NCBI GenBank assembly: GCA_030424865.1
Contig: JAUHVR010000003.1
Coordinates: 248,001-312,000, forward strand
Direction: 5' to 3'
Source of the DNA: Alphaproteobacteria bacterium
Lineage (GTDB): Bacteria; Pseudomonadota; Alphaproteobacteria; Rhodobacterales; Rhodobacteraceae
Length of the DNA stretch: 64,000 nucleotides
Position 1 is the first letter of the stretch; every line of letters begins with the position of its first letter. Made by a program: the position numbers and the translations under genes. Positions 43,803 to 51,955 of the stretch are shown here, one piece after another. The notes beneath the pieces are model-generated. The model had not been told where the DNA came from, made no database searches, and saw only the letters and a list, made by a program, of their open reading frames with translations.

Positions 43803-44516
43803 TTACGCGTGTGCGATGGCCTGTCGCCGCCAGAACCAGCCTGCCGTCAGAAGGCAGATGCAAAAGGCGACCTCGGTCAAAACCGGAATGCCGTAGGCCG
43901 GGGCAAAGGCCGCAAAAGCGTCGGGCGCAAGGAACCGCAGTGCGCTGCCGACAAGATAGACACCACCGGCCGCAATGATGCCCGCACCGATCACCTTCGG
44001 GAACATGCCCGACTTCCAGATGAGCAGACCGGTCAGGAAGCTGTTGATCGCAAAAAAGACGAGGCCGAGGTCATATCCGTGCGCGTGCAGGTTGAGGAAT
44101 GTCAGGGCAAGGGATTCGGCTTCGGCGGTGCCCAGTCCAGCGATGTCCTGGCCTGCGGTGATCAACAGCCAGGCTGCCTGCATGTTCAGCAAATTCGCCG
44201 CGATGAGGGCGGACTGGATCAGGCGGAAGACCATGGCAGCCAGGGCAAGGCCCGGCGCAACGGCCCGGAACAAGAGGAAGAGCGTGATTGCCAGCGCCGC
44301 GTCGGCCACGGCCATGATGACGTCTGCCACAATCGCGAAAGGCAGCGTCAGACCCGCCGCGCGAATGGCATTTGCCGTGTCTGCCGCAGAGGTGAAATCG
44401 ACCAATGGGCCCCGAAGCGCCACTTCTGCGCCAATGCCACAGATGATGATGGTCAAGTAAAGCAGGCCGGAAACGCGGGCGAGGGTCAGGTCGGTTCTGG
44501 TGAGTTGGAGTTGCAT
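43803..44516 (-). CDS. DUF4386-family membrane protein
   Basis: Integral membrane protein of 237 aa with about seven hydrophobic helices. The N-terminal ARVSGLLYLTIIICGIGAE, MVFRLIQSALIAANLLN and GYDLGLVFFAINSFLTGLLI are typical of DUF4386, whose function is unknown. It is the last gene of a LysR-EamA-NAD(P)-binding-DUF4386 run. Its leader (AAAGGACCAAGACC before ATG) is nearly the same as that of the gene upstream. Confidence 0.75.
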   Translation of the reverse strand: MQLQLTRTDLTLARVSGLLYLTIIICGIGAEVALRGPLVDFTSAADTANAIRAAGLTLPFAIVADVIMAVADAALAITLFLLFRAVAPGLALAAMVFRLIQSALIAANLLNMQAAWLLITAGQDIAGLGTAEAESLALTFLNLHAHGYDLGLVFFAINSFLTGLLIWKSGMFPKVIGAGIIAAGGVYLVGSALRFLAPDAFAAFAPAYGIPVLTEVAFCICLLTAGWFWRRQAIAHA

Positions 44517-44549
44517 GGTCTTGGTCCTTTCGGTTGGAGCAGAGGGGAG

Positions 44550-45251
44550 TCAGGAGGCAGAGAGCGTGGCGTGGCGATGGGTGCGTGCCGAGTCGGCGGC
44601 GCGACTGACAATCGCCGGGGCCTTGCGCGACAGACCGGGGTCGGTCAGCGCATTGATCATGAAGAGCGCGAAATCCGTGCGGCGTGTGCGGTTTGTGGCC
44701 AGGACCGGGTCGCCTACGTGCTCGGCCCAGATGGGCAGGCCCTCGCTTTCGCCTTCTTCGAGGTCCGAAGCCCGGACAACGGTCCAGTCCCGATCCGAGG
44801 CAAAGACCAAGCGCGCGGCCGCTTCCTGATCGTCGATGTCGGCCATGCGGGTCAGCTTGGCGATGCGCCCGAAGACCCAGGTTATGAGCCGGTCTTTCAG
44901 CGGATACCGGTCAGAGGCGTCCTTTGTGACATGCCAGCCGCAAGAGAACACCAGTCGTGCGCCGGGTTCGGCGTGCTCTAGTACGGCGGATGCCATTTTT
45001 GTGGCCATCCCATCCGAACCCCAGGGCACCAGGACCGTCAGGACGCCGTCGGCGCCTGCAACGGCCTTCTGCACAACGTCTGCGTCGGTGGTGCGTCCGG
45101 GCACAATGGAGATGCGGTCGCCGAACCGGGCCAGCTTGTCGACGCTCTCGGGGCGGCAGACGCCGGTGACCTCATAGCCGCGGGCAAGGGCGTGTTCGGT
45201 CATGTACTGACCCAGTTTGCCCGAGATTCCGATGATTGCGATGCGTTTCAT
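44550..45251 (-). CDS. NAD(P)-binding (NmrA/atypical SDR-like) protein
   Basis: Rossmann-fold protein of 233 aa beginning MKRIAIIGISGKLGQYMTEHAL, with the GxxGxxG nucleotide-binding loop of NmrA-like and atypical SDRs. DWTVVRASDLEEGE matches the later conserved segment of that group. It lacks a convincing YxxxK catalytic pair, so a redox-sensing or reductase role is open. The ATG has AAGGACAAG upstream; the longer upstream frame overlaps the EamA gene and is discarded. Confidence 0.75.
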   Translation of the reverse strand: MKRIAIIGISGKLGQYMTEHALARGYEVTGVCRPESVDKLARFGDRISIVPGRTTDADVVQKAVAGADGVLTVLVPWGSDGMATKMASAVLEHAEPGARLVFSCGWHVTKDASDRYPLKDRLITWVFGRIAKLTRMADIDDQEAAARLVFASDRDWTVVRASDLEEGESEGLPIWAEHVGDPVLATNRTRRTDFALFMINALTDPGLSRKAPAIVSRAADSARTHRHATLSAS

Positions 45252-45264
45252 GGTCTTGTCCTTT

Positions 45265-46158
45265 TCACTTGGTTGCGGGGCGTGGAGGGAAAGTTGAAAG
45301 GGGTGCTGGCATCCGTTGCCGCGTGCGCTGCCCGGCCAGAACCGAGGCCAGCACAAGCGCGGCACCGATGGCCTGCGGGGTCGTGAGCGTTTCGCCAAGC
45401 CAGAGCCAGCCGAGGACGACGGCGGTGACGGGGCTCAGCATGCCGAGCATGGAGACCCCGGCCGGGTCCAGCCGGGCGATGCCCCGGAACCAGAGCCAGT
45501 ACGTCACGGCGGCACCGAGCGGCCCCAACCAGATCAGACCGGCGATGTTGGTCGCCGTCAGAGACGGCAGCGGCGGTTCAAAAATCAGCGCCGCGGGCAC
45601 AAGCAACAGGCCACCGGCTGTCAATTGCCAGGCCGCAAAGGTCAGTGCGGGGACGTTTGGCTGCCATTTGCGGCTCAGGACGGTTCCGGCCGCCATCGAT
45701 GCAGCCCCGCCAAGCCCGGCAGCGATCCCGAGCCCATCAAGTCGGGCATCGGGACCAAGGACGAGCAGGGCAACGCCAACAAGACCCGACAGTGCGGCGA
45801 AGATTCCAGCCGTCCGGATCCTTGTTCCCAAAACACCGCGCGCCAGCAGGATAACCAAGAGAGGCTGCAAGGCGCCCAAAGTTGCCGCCACACCTCCGGG
45901 AAGCCGGTAGGCCGCGACAAAGAGAAGGCTCCAGAAGATCGCAAAGTTCAGCGCGCCCAGTATGGCCAGACGCAGCACCTCGGTTTGCTTTGGCAGGTTC
46001 CGGGTCACGGCAAGCAAGAGCAGTCCGGCAGGGAGCGCACGCAATGCCGCGAGGCTCAGCGGCGCGTCGGCTGGAAGCGCCTGGGTGGTCACGATGTAGG
46101 TTGTGCCCCAAACGGCGGGGGCCAGGGCTGTCAGGGCGATGTCGGTTGTGCGGGCCAT
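45265..46158 (-). CDS. EamA-family (DMT superfamily) transporter
   Basis: Ten-helix drug/metabolite exporter of 297 aa with two EamA halves: GTTYIVTTQALPADAPLSLA-type start, LLVILLARGVLGTRI closing the first half and LGPLGAAVTYWLWFRGI with SPVTAVVLGWLWLGE in the second. It is 13 bp upstream of the NAD(P)-binding gene and 106 bp downstream of a LysR gene on the same strand, a common arrangement for exporters under LysR control. Cargo unknown. Confidence 0.83.
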   Translation of the reverse strand: MARTTDIALTALAPAVWGTTYIVTTQALPADAPLSLAALRALPAGLLLLAVTRNLPKQTEVLRLAILGALNFAIFWSLLFVAAYRLPGGVAATLGALQPLLVILLARGVLGTRIRTAGIFAALSGLVGVALLVLGPDARLDGLGIAAGLGGAASMAAGTVLSRKWQPNVPALTFAAWQLTAGGLLLVPAALIFEPPLPSLTATNIAGLIWLGPLGAAVTYWLWFRGIARLDPAGVSMLGMLSPVTAVVLGWLWLGETLTTPQAIGAALVLASVLAGQRTRQRMPAPLSTFPPRPATK

Positions 46159-46264
46159 CTGCGGCGATCCTCATGGGCTGTTCTGAGCCTGAGGATGAAA
46201 CGATCGGCGCGACGGAATAACCGCTCCGGCGGCAAATCACTCTTCAACCAGCGTTAAGAATGGA

Positions 46265-47152
46265 TCAGGTCGAAAGCGCGCGGCGCAGGTGCTCGACGAA
46301 TGCGAGCACGCGCGCATCCATCCCAAGCCGCGATGCCGTCACCGCGTAGATGTCGCGTGGCGGCAACTCGTGCTCGGGCAGGACCCGGACAAGCTCGCCT
46401 GCGGCCTCTGCCGTGTCGGATATGAAACTGGGCAACGATCCAATGCCGTAGCCGCTCGCAATGATTTTGGCGAGGACAACGCTGTTGGAAATCCTGAGCC
46501 CCGGATCGACGTTTACGGTTTCTGTTCCGTCGGGCCCGCTGAGGGTCCATTCAAGCAGATGATCGGCCAGCAGAAACCCGGCAATCCGATGCCCATTTAT
46601 GTCCGCAGGGCTTTGCGGAACTCCAAACGCCTCAAGGTAGGCCGAGGATGCAAACAAGCGTTGGCGGAATGAGCCGATTTTGCGTGCGATAAGCGAACTG
46701 TCCTGCAGGACGGCCCCAACGCGCAGCGTCAGATCGATGCCTTCTTCGACGACGTCGACAACCCGTTCGTCGAGCGCCAATGTGACGCGAACATCGGGAT
46801 ATGCTGACAGGAACCCGGGCAGCATCGGTGCGACAATGGCCTCACCGAAGGCATTGGAGCATCCGACCTTGAGCGGTCCGCTCACGGCACTGGCACTGGC
46901 TCGGATGCCGTCTTCCACCCGCGCCACCGCCTCGACGATGTCGCGCGCTTCGTCATAGAAAAGCCTGCCATGATCGGTCAGAGACATCGACCGGGTGGTA
47001 CGGGTCAAAAGGGTGGTTCCAAGACTTTCCTCAAGAAGCTTCACTTCCCGGCTGAGCAGGGCCGCAGAGACGCCCAGATCCTCGGCCGCGCGCGAAAAGC
47101 TGCCGCGCTCCACAATTCTGCAGAAAGCATTCATCACCGATAGCTTGTCCAT
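46265..47152 (-). CDS. LysR-family transcriptional regulator
   Basis: Regulator of 295 aa of the AphB/CrgA-like LysR group. Helix-turn-helix SFSRAAEDLGVSAALLSREVKLLEE lies at the N terminus, then a ligand domain with LKVGCSNAFGEAIVAPMLPGFL and GIDLTLRVG. The ATG at MDKLSVMNAF is chosen by comparison with family N termini; a TTG 84 bp earlier is in frame. It probably controls the downstream EamA unit. Confidence 0.85.
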   Translation of the reverse strand: MDKLSVMNAFCRIVERGSFSRAAEDLGVSAALLSREVKLLEESLGTTLLTRTTRSMSLTDHGRLFYDEARDIVEAVARVEDGIRASASAVSGPLKVGCSNAFGEAIVAPMLPGFLSAYPDVRVTLALDERVVDVVEEGIDLTLRVGAVLQDSSLIARKIGSFRQRLFASSAYLEAFGVPQSPADINGHRIAGFLLADHLLEWTLSGPDGTETVNVDPGLRISNSVVLAKIIASGYGIGSLPSFISDTAEAAGELVRVLPEHELPPRDIYAVTASRLGMDARVLAFVEHLRRALST

Positions 47153-47337
47153 TGCGCATTTTAAGACCGGTTCCAAGCCATTGGTCCAGCCCATTGAGCA
47201 ACTGGCAGCTACTGCGACTACATTCTCGATCGACAAAACTCGGTTTGCGCCAAATCCGTCGATTATTGGTCACCCCCGGGTTCAGGGCCCATTGATTTCC
47301 GCGAAAGGCGCGTGCTTCACGGTTCGAAAACGGAGCG

Positions 47338-47481
47338 GTGATCCAATCGGAACTTTTCGGGCTGACGGAGGCGCAGATCACGGTGGGTCTGGCTACCGAC
47401 CACGGCGAACAGGAAACCGTGATGATCGACGAGACCCAACGGAAGGCTAACCGAACGTCGGCTGGCGTCGAAACTCAATGA
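47338..47481 (+). pseudogene. Relic of an IS5-family transposase
   Basis: A 47-codon frame reads SELFGLTEAQ near its start and EQETVMIDETQRKANRTSAGVE at its end. These match two separated parts of IS5-type transposases as remembered (the S-D-L-F-W-L-T-D-A-Q start, and the V-M-I-D-A-T-x-x-K-A-H-R-T-A segment carrying the first catalytic Asp), with about 70 residues between them missing and everything beyond lost. The upstream sequence from about 47270 (CACCCCCGGGTTCAGGGCCC) may be the old left end. It is non-functional. Confidence 0.5.
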
Positions 47482-47490
47482 GTTCATCCC

Positions 47491-48540
47491 TTACGGTCCA
47501 CCAACGGGCGCAAAGAGCGACGAAAGCCGCTGCCTGGCCTGGCTGAACTCCTCTTTCAGTTGGGAAACCGTTTGCGCGACGGGCACGGATTGCCGGACGA
47601 ACCCCAGCGCTTGACCGGCATAGACCATGCCCCGGCTGGTATCGCCGTCCTGATAGGTCTGTTTCAGGACAGCCCCGGCAATATGCGGCATCAACGGGTC
47701 AATTCCGCCCTGGGGGTCCGCAGCCTCCAAAGCAGCAACCGCCCGTGTCGTCTCATTGACGAGCGTCCTGGCGTTGTTGCGCACGGACCAAAGGGAAATC
47801 GTCGTGTCGTTCTCGGTGGCAGAGACCAGGGACGCCTTGTAATCGGGGTGGGCAGGAATCTCTGTAGACGCAAGAAAGCGAGTGCCCATCACTACCCCGC
47901 TGGCACCTGTGGCCAGAGCGGCCAGGATCTGGGCGCCGTTTCCAAAGCCACCGCCCAGCAGGTACGGGATGTCCAGCCGCTCCCGCGCCAGGCCCGCATT
48001 GACCATGGTGCCAACGGCGGCCGGACCGGGATGGCCGCCACATTCCCACCCGACAATCGTGACCGCATCCACACCGATGTCTTGTGCCTTGAGTGCGAAT
48101 TTGAGACCGGGCACCTTGTGCAGAACCTTGATCCCGGCATCGCGCAAAATCGGCAAGAGCGGTTCCGGACTGCGCCCCGTCGTCTCGACAAAGCGCACCC
48201 CTTCTTCGGCGACCACGCGGGCGATCCCCAAGGCTTTGTTCAGATCCGAGGCCTTTGGCAACATGGCGATATTCACGCCAAACGGCAGAGATCCACACAG
48301 ACTCTGCGCCCTTTGAATTTCCGTGCGCAGAGCGTGATGATCGTCAAAGTGGTTGGAGGTCAGAAACCCAATGATCCCCGCCCTGGCGCAGGCTGCGGCG
48401 TAGTCTGCAGTGGCAAGAAACTGAAGCCCGCCTGCAACCAAGGGAAACTGTATTCCGAAAAGGTCGGTGATCGGGGTACGCAGCCCGAAGTCTACGGCGT
48501 CACTGGATGAGGCGGCGGAGGGCTTGCTGGCTGTCATCAT
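47491..48540 (-). CDS. Nitronate monooxygenase-like (2-nitropropane dioxygenase family) flavoprotein
   Basis: FMN-binding TIM-barrel protein of 349 aa. The family pattern is clear: PLVAGGLQFLATADYAAA near the start, SLPFGVNIAM, VTIVGWECGGHPGPAAVGT, GGGFGNGAQILAALATGASGVVMGTRFL for the phosphate site. It oxidises alkyl nitronates, or could be a FabK-like or enoyl-reductase relative. The start is uncertain: two adjacent ATGs or an upstream TTG are possible. It is not obviously tied to its neighbours, though the CoA-catabolic region begins just beyond. Confidence 0.8.
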   Translation of the reverse strand: MMTASKPSAASSSDAVDFGLRTPITDLFGIQFPLVAGGLQFLATADYAAACARAGIIGFLTSNHFDDHHALRTEIQRAQSLCGSLPFGVNIAMLPKASDLNKALGIARVVAEEGVRFVETTGRSPEPLLPILRDAGIKVLHKVPGLKFALKAQDIGVDAVTIVGWECGGHPGPAAVGTMVNAGLARERLDIPYLLGGGFGNGAQILAALATGASGVVMGTRFLASTEIPAHPDYKASLVSATENDTTISLWSVRNNARTLVNETTRAVAALEAADPQGGIDPLMPHIAGAVLKQTYQDGDTSRGMVYAGQALGFVRQSVPVAQTVSQLKEEFSQARQRLSSLFAPVGGP

Positions 48541-48680
48541 CGTTCGAACACGGGCTTGCAAGCCCCTCTATATTCAGGCTGTCTGGCCTGACCCGTCGAT
48601 CAACCGGGGTCCGTTTTCGCAAAGAAAAGCAGACCCCTATCTGACGTGTGACTCGGGGGGTGGCGGACCTTGTCGCCCGC

Positions 48681-50168
48681 TCAGGCGCTTGCGCCGGCGT
48701 AGGATGCCGCGCTTTCGCCGGCCAGTTTGCCAAAGACCGACCCGGACATCAGCCCTGTTCCGCCGGGATAGTTCTCGTAGAACAACCCTCCGACAAGCTC
48801 TCCGGCCGCGTAAAGACCGGGAATGGACTGGTCGGTCATGTCCTGCACCTCTCCGCTGGTGTTGATGCGCAACCCGCCAAAAGTGAACGTGACGCCCGTC
48901 GTGCAGACATAGGCCTCATAGGGGCCCTGGTTGATCGGCAGCGCCCAGTTGGTCTTTTCGACCTTGAGGCCCTTTGTCGTCACACCATCCAGAACCGACG
49001 GGTTGTACTCGCCCCCCTGACAGGCCGCGTTGTATTCTTCGACGGTTTTGACCAGTTTTGCCGGATCAAGATCCAACTGCTCGGCCAGCCCCTCGATCGT
49101 ATCCGCCTTCGCCTTGGTCACCTCTTTGATCCGGTATTCATCGCGCAGGCGATGGATTGTCTGCTGGTCAAAGATCTGGATCGCCGTCCGGTTTGGCTGG
49201 GCCATGATTTCACGGCCGTATTTCGCATAGGTCAAATTGCGATAATCCGCGCCCTCGTCCACGAAACGTTCACAATCCGTGTTCACCATGATCCCCAGAG
49301 GGTAGGAGTGTTTCTGGAAGTTATCCAGAACCCAACGGTCCCCATACGGCGGGGCCGAGATATCCCATTCGCAGGCGTGGCACGAGGACCAGTTGCCATA
49401 GGGCTGCGCGCCGATGTCCAGCGCCATCTTGATCCCTTCGCCCATATTGTGCCGGGTGCCGCGCACGCGGGCCAGATCCCAGCCCACCCCAAGATAACGC
49501 ACACGCCATTCCGGGTTGGATTCAAAGCCGCCACAGGCAAGGATCACCGTTTTCCCGTAGATCTCGTCATAGCCGCCCTTGGTGCGCACCGTCACACCGG
49601 TCACCGTGCGGTTCTTGTCCTGAAGCAGGCCAACCGCCGCCGTGCCATAGCGGATTTCCACGCCAAGCTTTTCCGCCCGGGCGATTTCCGCCTCGACAAG
49701 GCCCGCGCCCCCGCCAACGGCCTCGATGTTTACGCCGCCATAGAAATGGTGCTTGCCATCGACCAGATAGGATTGGCGTCCGAACATCGGCACAAACCGG
49801 ATGGAATGGCTGCGCAGCCAGCCCATGGTCATGCGCGAGCGATCAACCAGCAATTGCGCCAGGTCTTCGTCGCATTGATAGCGCGTCACTTCGCGCATTT
49901 GATCCATGAAAAATTCGCGGCTGTGCGGAGGCAGAATGATCTGGTCCCGTTCCGCATCGGACAGGTCGGTCAGAATGTCTTCCGCGACATCCTCAAGACC
50001 CTCATGCGCAAATCGAAATCCGCCAGCCGTAAAATAGGAGTTGCCGCCTCTTTCGTCTTCGGGAGCACGTTCCAGAACAATGGTCTTGGCGCCGTTTTCG
50101 TGGGCAGACAGCGCCGCGCACAGCGCCGCATTGCCACATCCCACAACGATCACGTCATAATCGCTCAC
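48681..50168 (-). CDS. FAD-dependent oxidoreductase (fumarate-reductase/tricarballylate-dehydrogenase-like)
   Basis: FAD_binding_2 flavoprotein of 495 aa. Dinucleotide motif VIVVGCGNAALCAALSAHE at the N terminus, GGNSYFTAGGFRFAHEG, the central TVILACGGFESNPEW and the C-terminal GLYAAGELVGGLFYENYPGGTGLMSG, which closes the FAD site. Relatives include tricarballylate dehydrogenase TcuA and 3-ketosteroid delta-1-dehydrogenases. The CoA-dependent acid catabolism next door suggests it desaturates the substrate. An ACTGT-NN-ACAGT operator lies 80 bp upstream. Confidence 0.82.
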   Translation of the reverse strand: MSDYDVIVVGCGNAALCAALSAHENGAKTIVLERAPEDERGGNSYFTAGGFRFAHEGLEDVAEDILTDLSDAERDQIILPPHSREFFMDQMREVTRYQCDEDLAQLLVDRSRMTMGWLRSHSIRFVPMFGRQSYLVDGKHHFYGGVNIEAVGGGAGLVEAEIARAEKLGVEIRYGTAAVGLLQDKNRTVTGVTVRTKGGYDEIYGKTVILACGGFESNPEWRVRYLGVGWDLARVRGTRHNMGEGIKMALDIGAQPYGNWSSCHACEWDISAPPYGDRWVLDNFQKHSYPLGIMVNTDCERFVDEGADYRNLTYAKYGREIMAQPNRTAIQIFDQQTIHRLRDEYRIKEVTKAKADTIEGLAEQLDLDPAKLVKTVEEYNAACQGGEYNPSVLDGVTTKGLKVEKTNWALPINQGPYEAYVCTTGVTFTFGGLRINTSGEVQDMTDQSIPGLYAAGELVGGLFYENYPGGTGLMSGSVFGKLAGESAASYAGASA

Positions 50169-50249
50169 TTCTTTCTCCTCATCTTGGGCTTTCCGCCGGA
50201 AAGCCGGAAGTGTTCTTACTGTCTATGGCGTCATTTCCACATACAGTCA

Positions 50250-50261
50250 ACTGTTGACAGT
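50250..50261. promoter_or_regulatory. ACTGT-NN-ACAGT operator, copy 1
   Basis: ACTGT-TG-ACAGT preceded by CA, upstream of the FAD dehydrogenase gene. Matching sites stand at 51901 and 54358. The surrounding bases also form GTCAAC-T-GTTGAC. Confidence 0.6.
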
Positions 50262-50313
50262 ATTCGAAGGCAAATTACGCCGACCCATCGCGTGCTTTCA
50301 AAACGAAGCCACG

Positions 50314-51474
50314 TCACAGGGTGTTTTCGGTGCCGAGGATGCATGTCGCATTTGACGAAAACACGCCCCCGACCCCATGGCACAGCACCGTGTCCAGCCC
50401 CTCCACCTGCCGGTCTCCGCAATCGCCGCGCAATTGGCGAACGCCCTCGATCAACGTGAACAGCCCGTACATGCCGGGATGACAACAGCTCAATCCTCCG
50501 CCATTGGTGTTCACGGGCAAAGACCCGCCGGGCGCGATATGTCCGTCGGATACGAACCGCCCCCCTTCCCCCTTGGGCACAAAACCGAGGTCTTCGAGCA
50601 GGAGGATCGTGTTGATTGTAAAGGCGTCATAAAGCTGGATCATCTGCACATCCGCCGGCGTCACCCGCGCCATGTCATAGGCGCGCCCTGCGGACTCCAC
50701 CGCGGATGTCTTGGTCAACGACTGCATGCCGGATACGTGTTTTGCATGATGCGCCACCCCGGACCCAAGCACATAGACCGGCGGCCGACGCAGGGTGCGC
50801 GCGATATCCGCGCGCGCAATGATGATCGCCCCGGCCCCATCGGTCACAAGGCAACAATCGAGCTTGCCGAAAGGGGACGAGACCATGCGCGCCGCAAGAA
50901 CATCATCGACGCTCAGGGGATCGCGCGCAAAAGCCTCCGGGTTCTTTGCCGCCCATTGACGCGCGGCAACAGCCACATGGGCCATGTCCTCGCGGGTGGT
51001 TCCGTAGTCATGCATATGCCGACTGGCCATCAAGGCATAGGAACTGACAGGGAAGCGGGGCCCGTAGTCTGTCTCATGCGGTGTCCAGGCGGCTGTGACG
51101 GCGGTTTGCAACTTGCCCATCAAGGACCTTTGCACAGACCCATAGGTGATCAGCGCCACGGAACACAGGCCCGCATGAATGGCGGCCATCGCTTCCTGGA
51201 CATGCGCCAGGAAAGACGATCCGCCGATCCGGTTGTTGGAGGAAAACCTGGGCGCAATGCCAAGATATTCGGAAAATGCCAGCGTATTGAGAAACTCGCT
51301 TTGCATGCAGCCGAACAAGCCGTCGATCTGGGATTTGTCCAGACCGGCATCGTCCAGCGCGCGCAGCGCGGCGATGGTCTGCGCTTCCATGGCGTCAAAC
51401 CCGCCCGCGTCGCCCAGGCCAAATGTCGCTGCGCCGCAAATGGCCGTGGCACCTCTGAGGGGGTCGCCGCTCAT
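50314..51474 (-). CDS. Thiolase-fold protein lacking the nucleophilic Cys (SCP2/Ltp2-like)
   Basis: Thiolase-superfamily protein of 386 aa. Where thiolases have the acylated Cys (N-x-C-x-S-G) this one reads NNRIGGSSFLAHV. The C-terminal His motif is kept (LSCCHPGMYG), and IQLYDAFTINTILLLEDLGF matches the YDxFT pattern of Ltp2-type proteins. Ltp2 acts as a retro-aldolase on hydroxyacyl-CoA side chains together with a DUF35 partner, and the gene here overlaps a DUF35 gene by ATGA. A carbon-carbon cleaving aldolase role is therefore favoured over classical thiolysis. Confidence 0.8.
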   Translation of the reverse strand: MSGDPLRGATAICGAATFGLGDAGGFDAMEAQTIAALRALDDAGLDKSQIDGLFGCMQSEFLNTLAFSEYLGIAPRFSSNNRIGGSSFLAHVQEAMAAIHAGLCSVALITYGSVQRSLMGKLQTAVTAAWTPHETDYGPRFPVSSYALMASRHMHDYGTTREDMAHVAVAARQWAAKNPEAFARDPLSVDDVLAARMVSSPFGKLDCCLVTDGAGAIIIARADIARTLRRPPVYVLGSGVAHHAKHVSGMQSLTKTSAVESAGRAYDMARVTPADVQMIQLYDAFTINTILLLEDLGFVPKGEGGRFVSDGHIAPGGSLPVNTNGGGLSCCHPGMYGLFTLIEGVRQLRGDCGDRQVEGLDTVLCHGVGGVFSSNATCILGTENTL

Positions 51475-51857
51475 GCCCTCTCCCCCGCGTCTGCTGCGTC
51501 AAACACAACCCGCGCCGTCTCCGTTTCAATCCGGGCCGACACGACAAGGCCAATGGGCACATCCCGCGCCCCGTAGCCGGCCACATGAGACATCATCCGC
51601 CCGCCTTCTTCGAGATCGACCAGGACCACATTGTAGGGGCCGCCCTTCTCGGGACGTTGCGCAACAACCGTGCTGGCATGAACCGTGCCCCGACCCGTGG
51701 CAGGCCGCCACTCCAGCGCGCTGCTGCCACAGGCGCAACAGGCGATGCGGGGCGGAAACATCACCGACGCACAGGCACCGCAATGCTGGATCTCGAACCG
51801 CCCCTGGCTGAGCGCCTCGCGATATCGCGTTTCAGGACTTTTGGCTGGAGTTTGCAT
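51471..51857 (-). CDS. DUF35 OB-fold protein with zinc ribbon
   Basis: Small protein of 128 aa. The N-terminal rubredoxin-like zinc ribbon is HCGACASVMFPPRIACCACG (two Cys-x2-Cys knuckles) and an OB fold follows (GTVHASTVV, YNVVLVDLEEGGRMMSHVAG). Such proteins form complexes with SCP2-type thiolases or aldolases and are needed for their activity. Its stop overlaps the start of the thiolase-fold gene. The promoter region holds the second ACTGT-NN-ACAGT site, shared with the divergent CoA ligase. Confidence 0.85.
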   Translation of the reverse strand: MQTPAKSPETRYREALSQGRFEIQHCGACASVMFPPRIACCACGSSALEWRPATGRGTVHASTVVAQRPEKGGPYNVVLVDLEEGGRMMSHVAGYGARDVPIGLVVSARIETETARVVFDAADAGERA

Positions 51858-51900
51858 ATTCTCTCCCTTGAATCGCCTCTGCGCTTTTCATAAAGTGCCA

Positions 51901-51912
51901 ACTGTCAACAGT
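51901..51912. promoter_or_regulatory. ACTGT-NN-ACAGT operator, copy 2
   Basis: ACTGT-CA-ACAGT preceded by CCA, in the 98-bp divergent promoter between the DUF35 and CoA-ligase genes. It is well placed to control both. Confidence 0.6.
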
Positions 51913-51955
51913 CCAGATGGCATGGTGACTTTTCCAAGGAAGGCAGGGGATTATC

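Noticed and set aside
48648-50459. 603-codon open frame antisense to the FAD dehydrogenase
   Set aside because: It covers a clearly recognised flavoprotein gene, is rich in Arg and His and lacks any recognisable domain.
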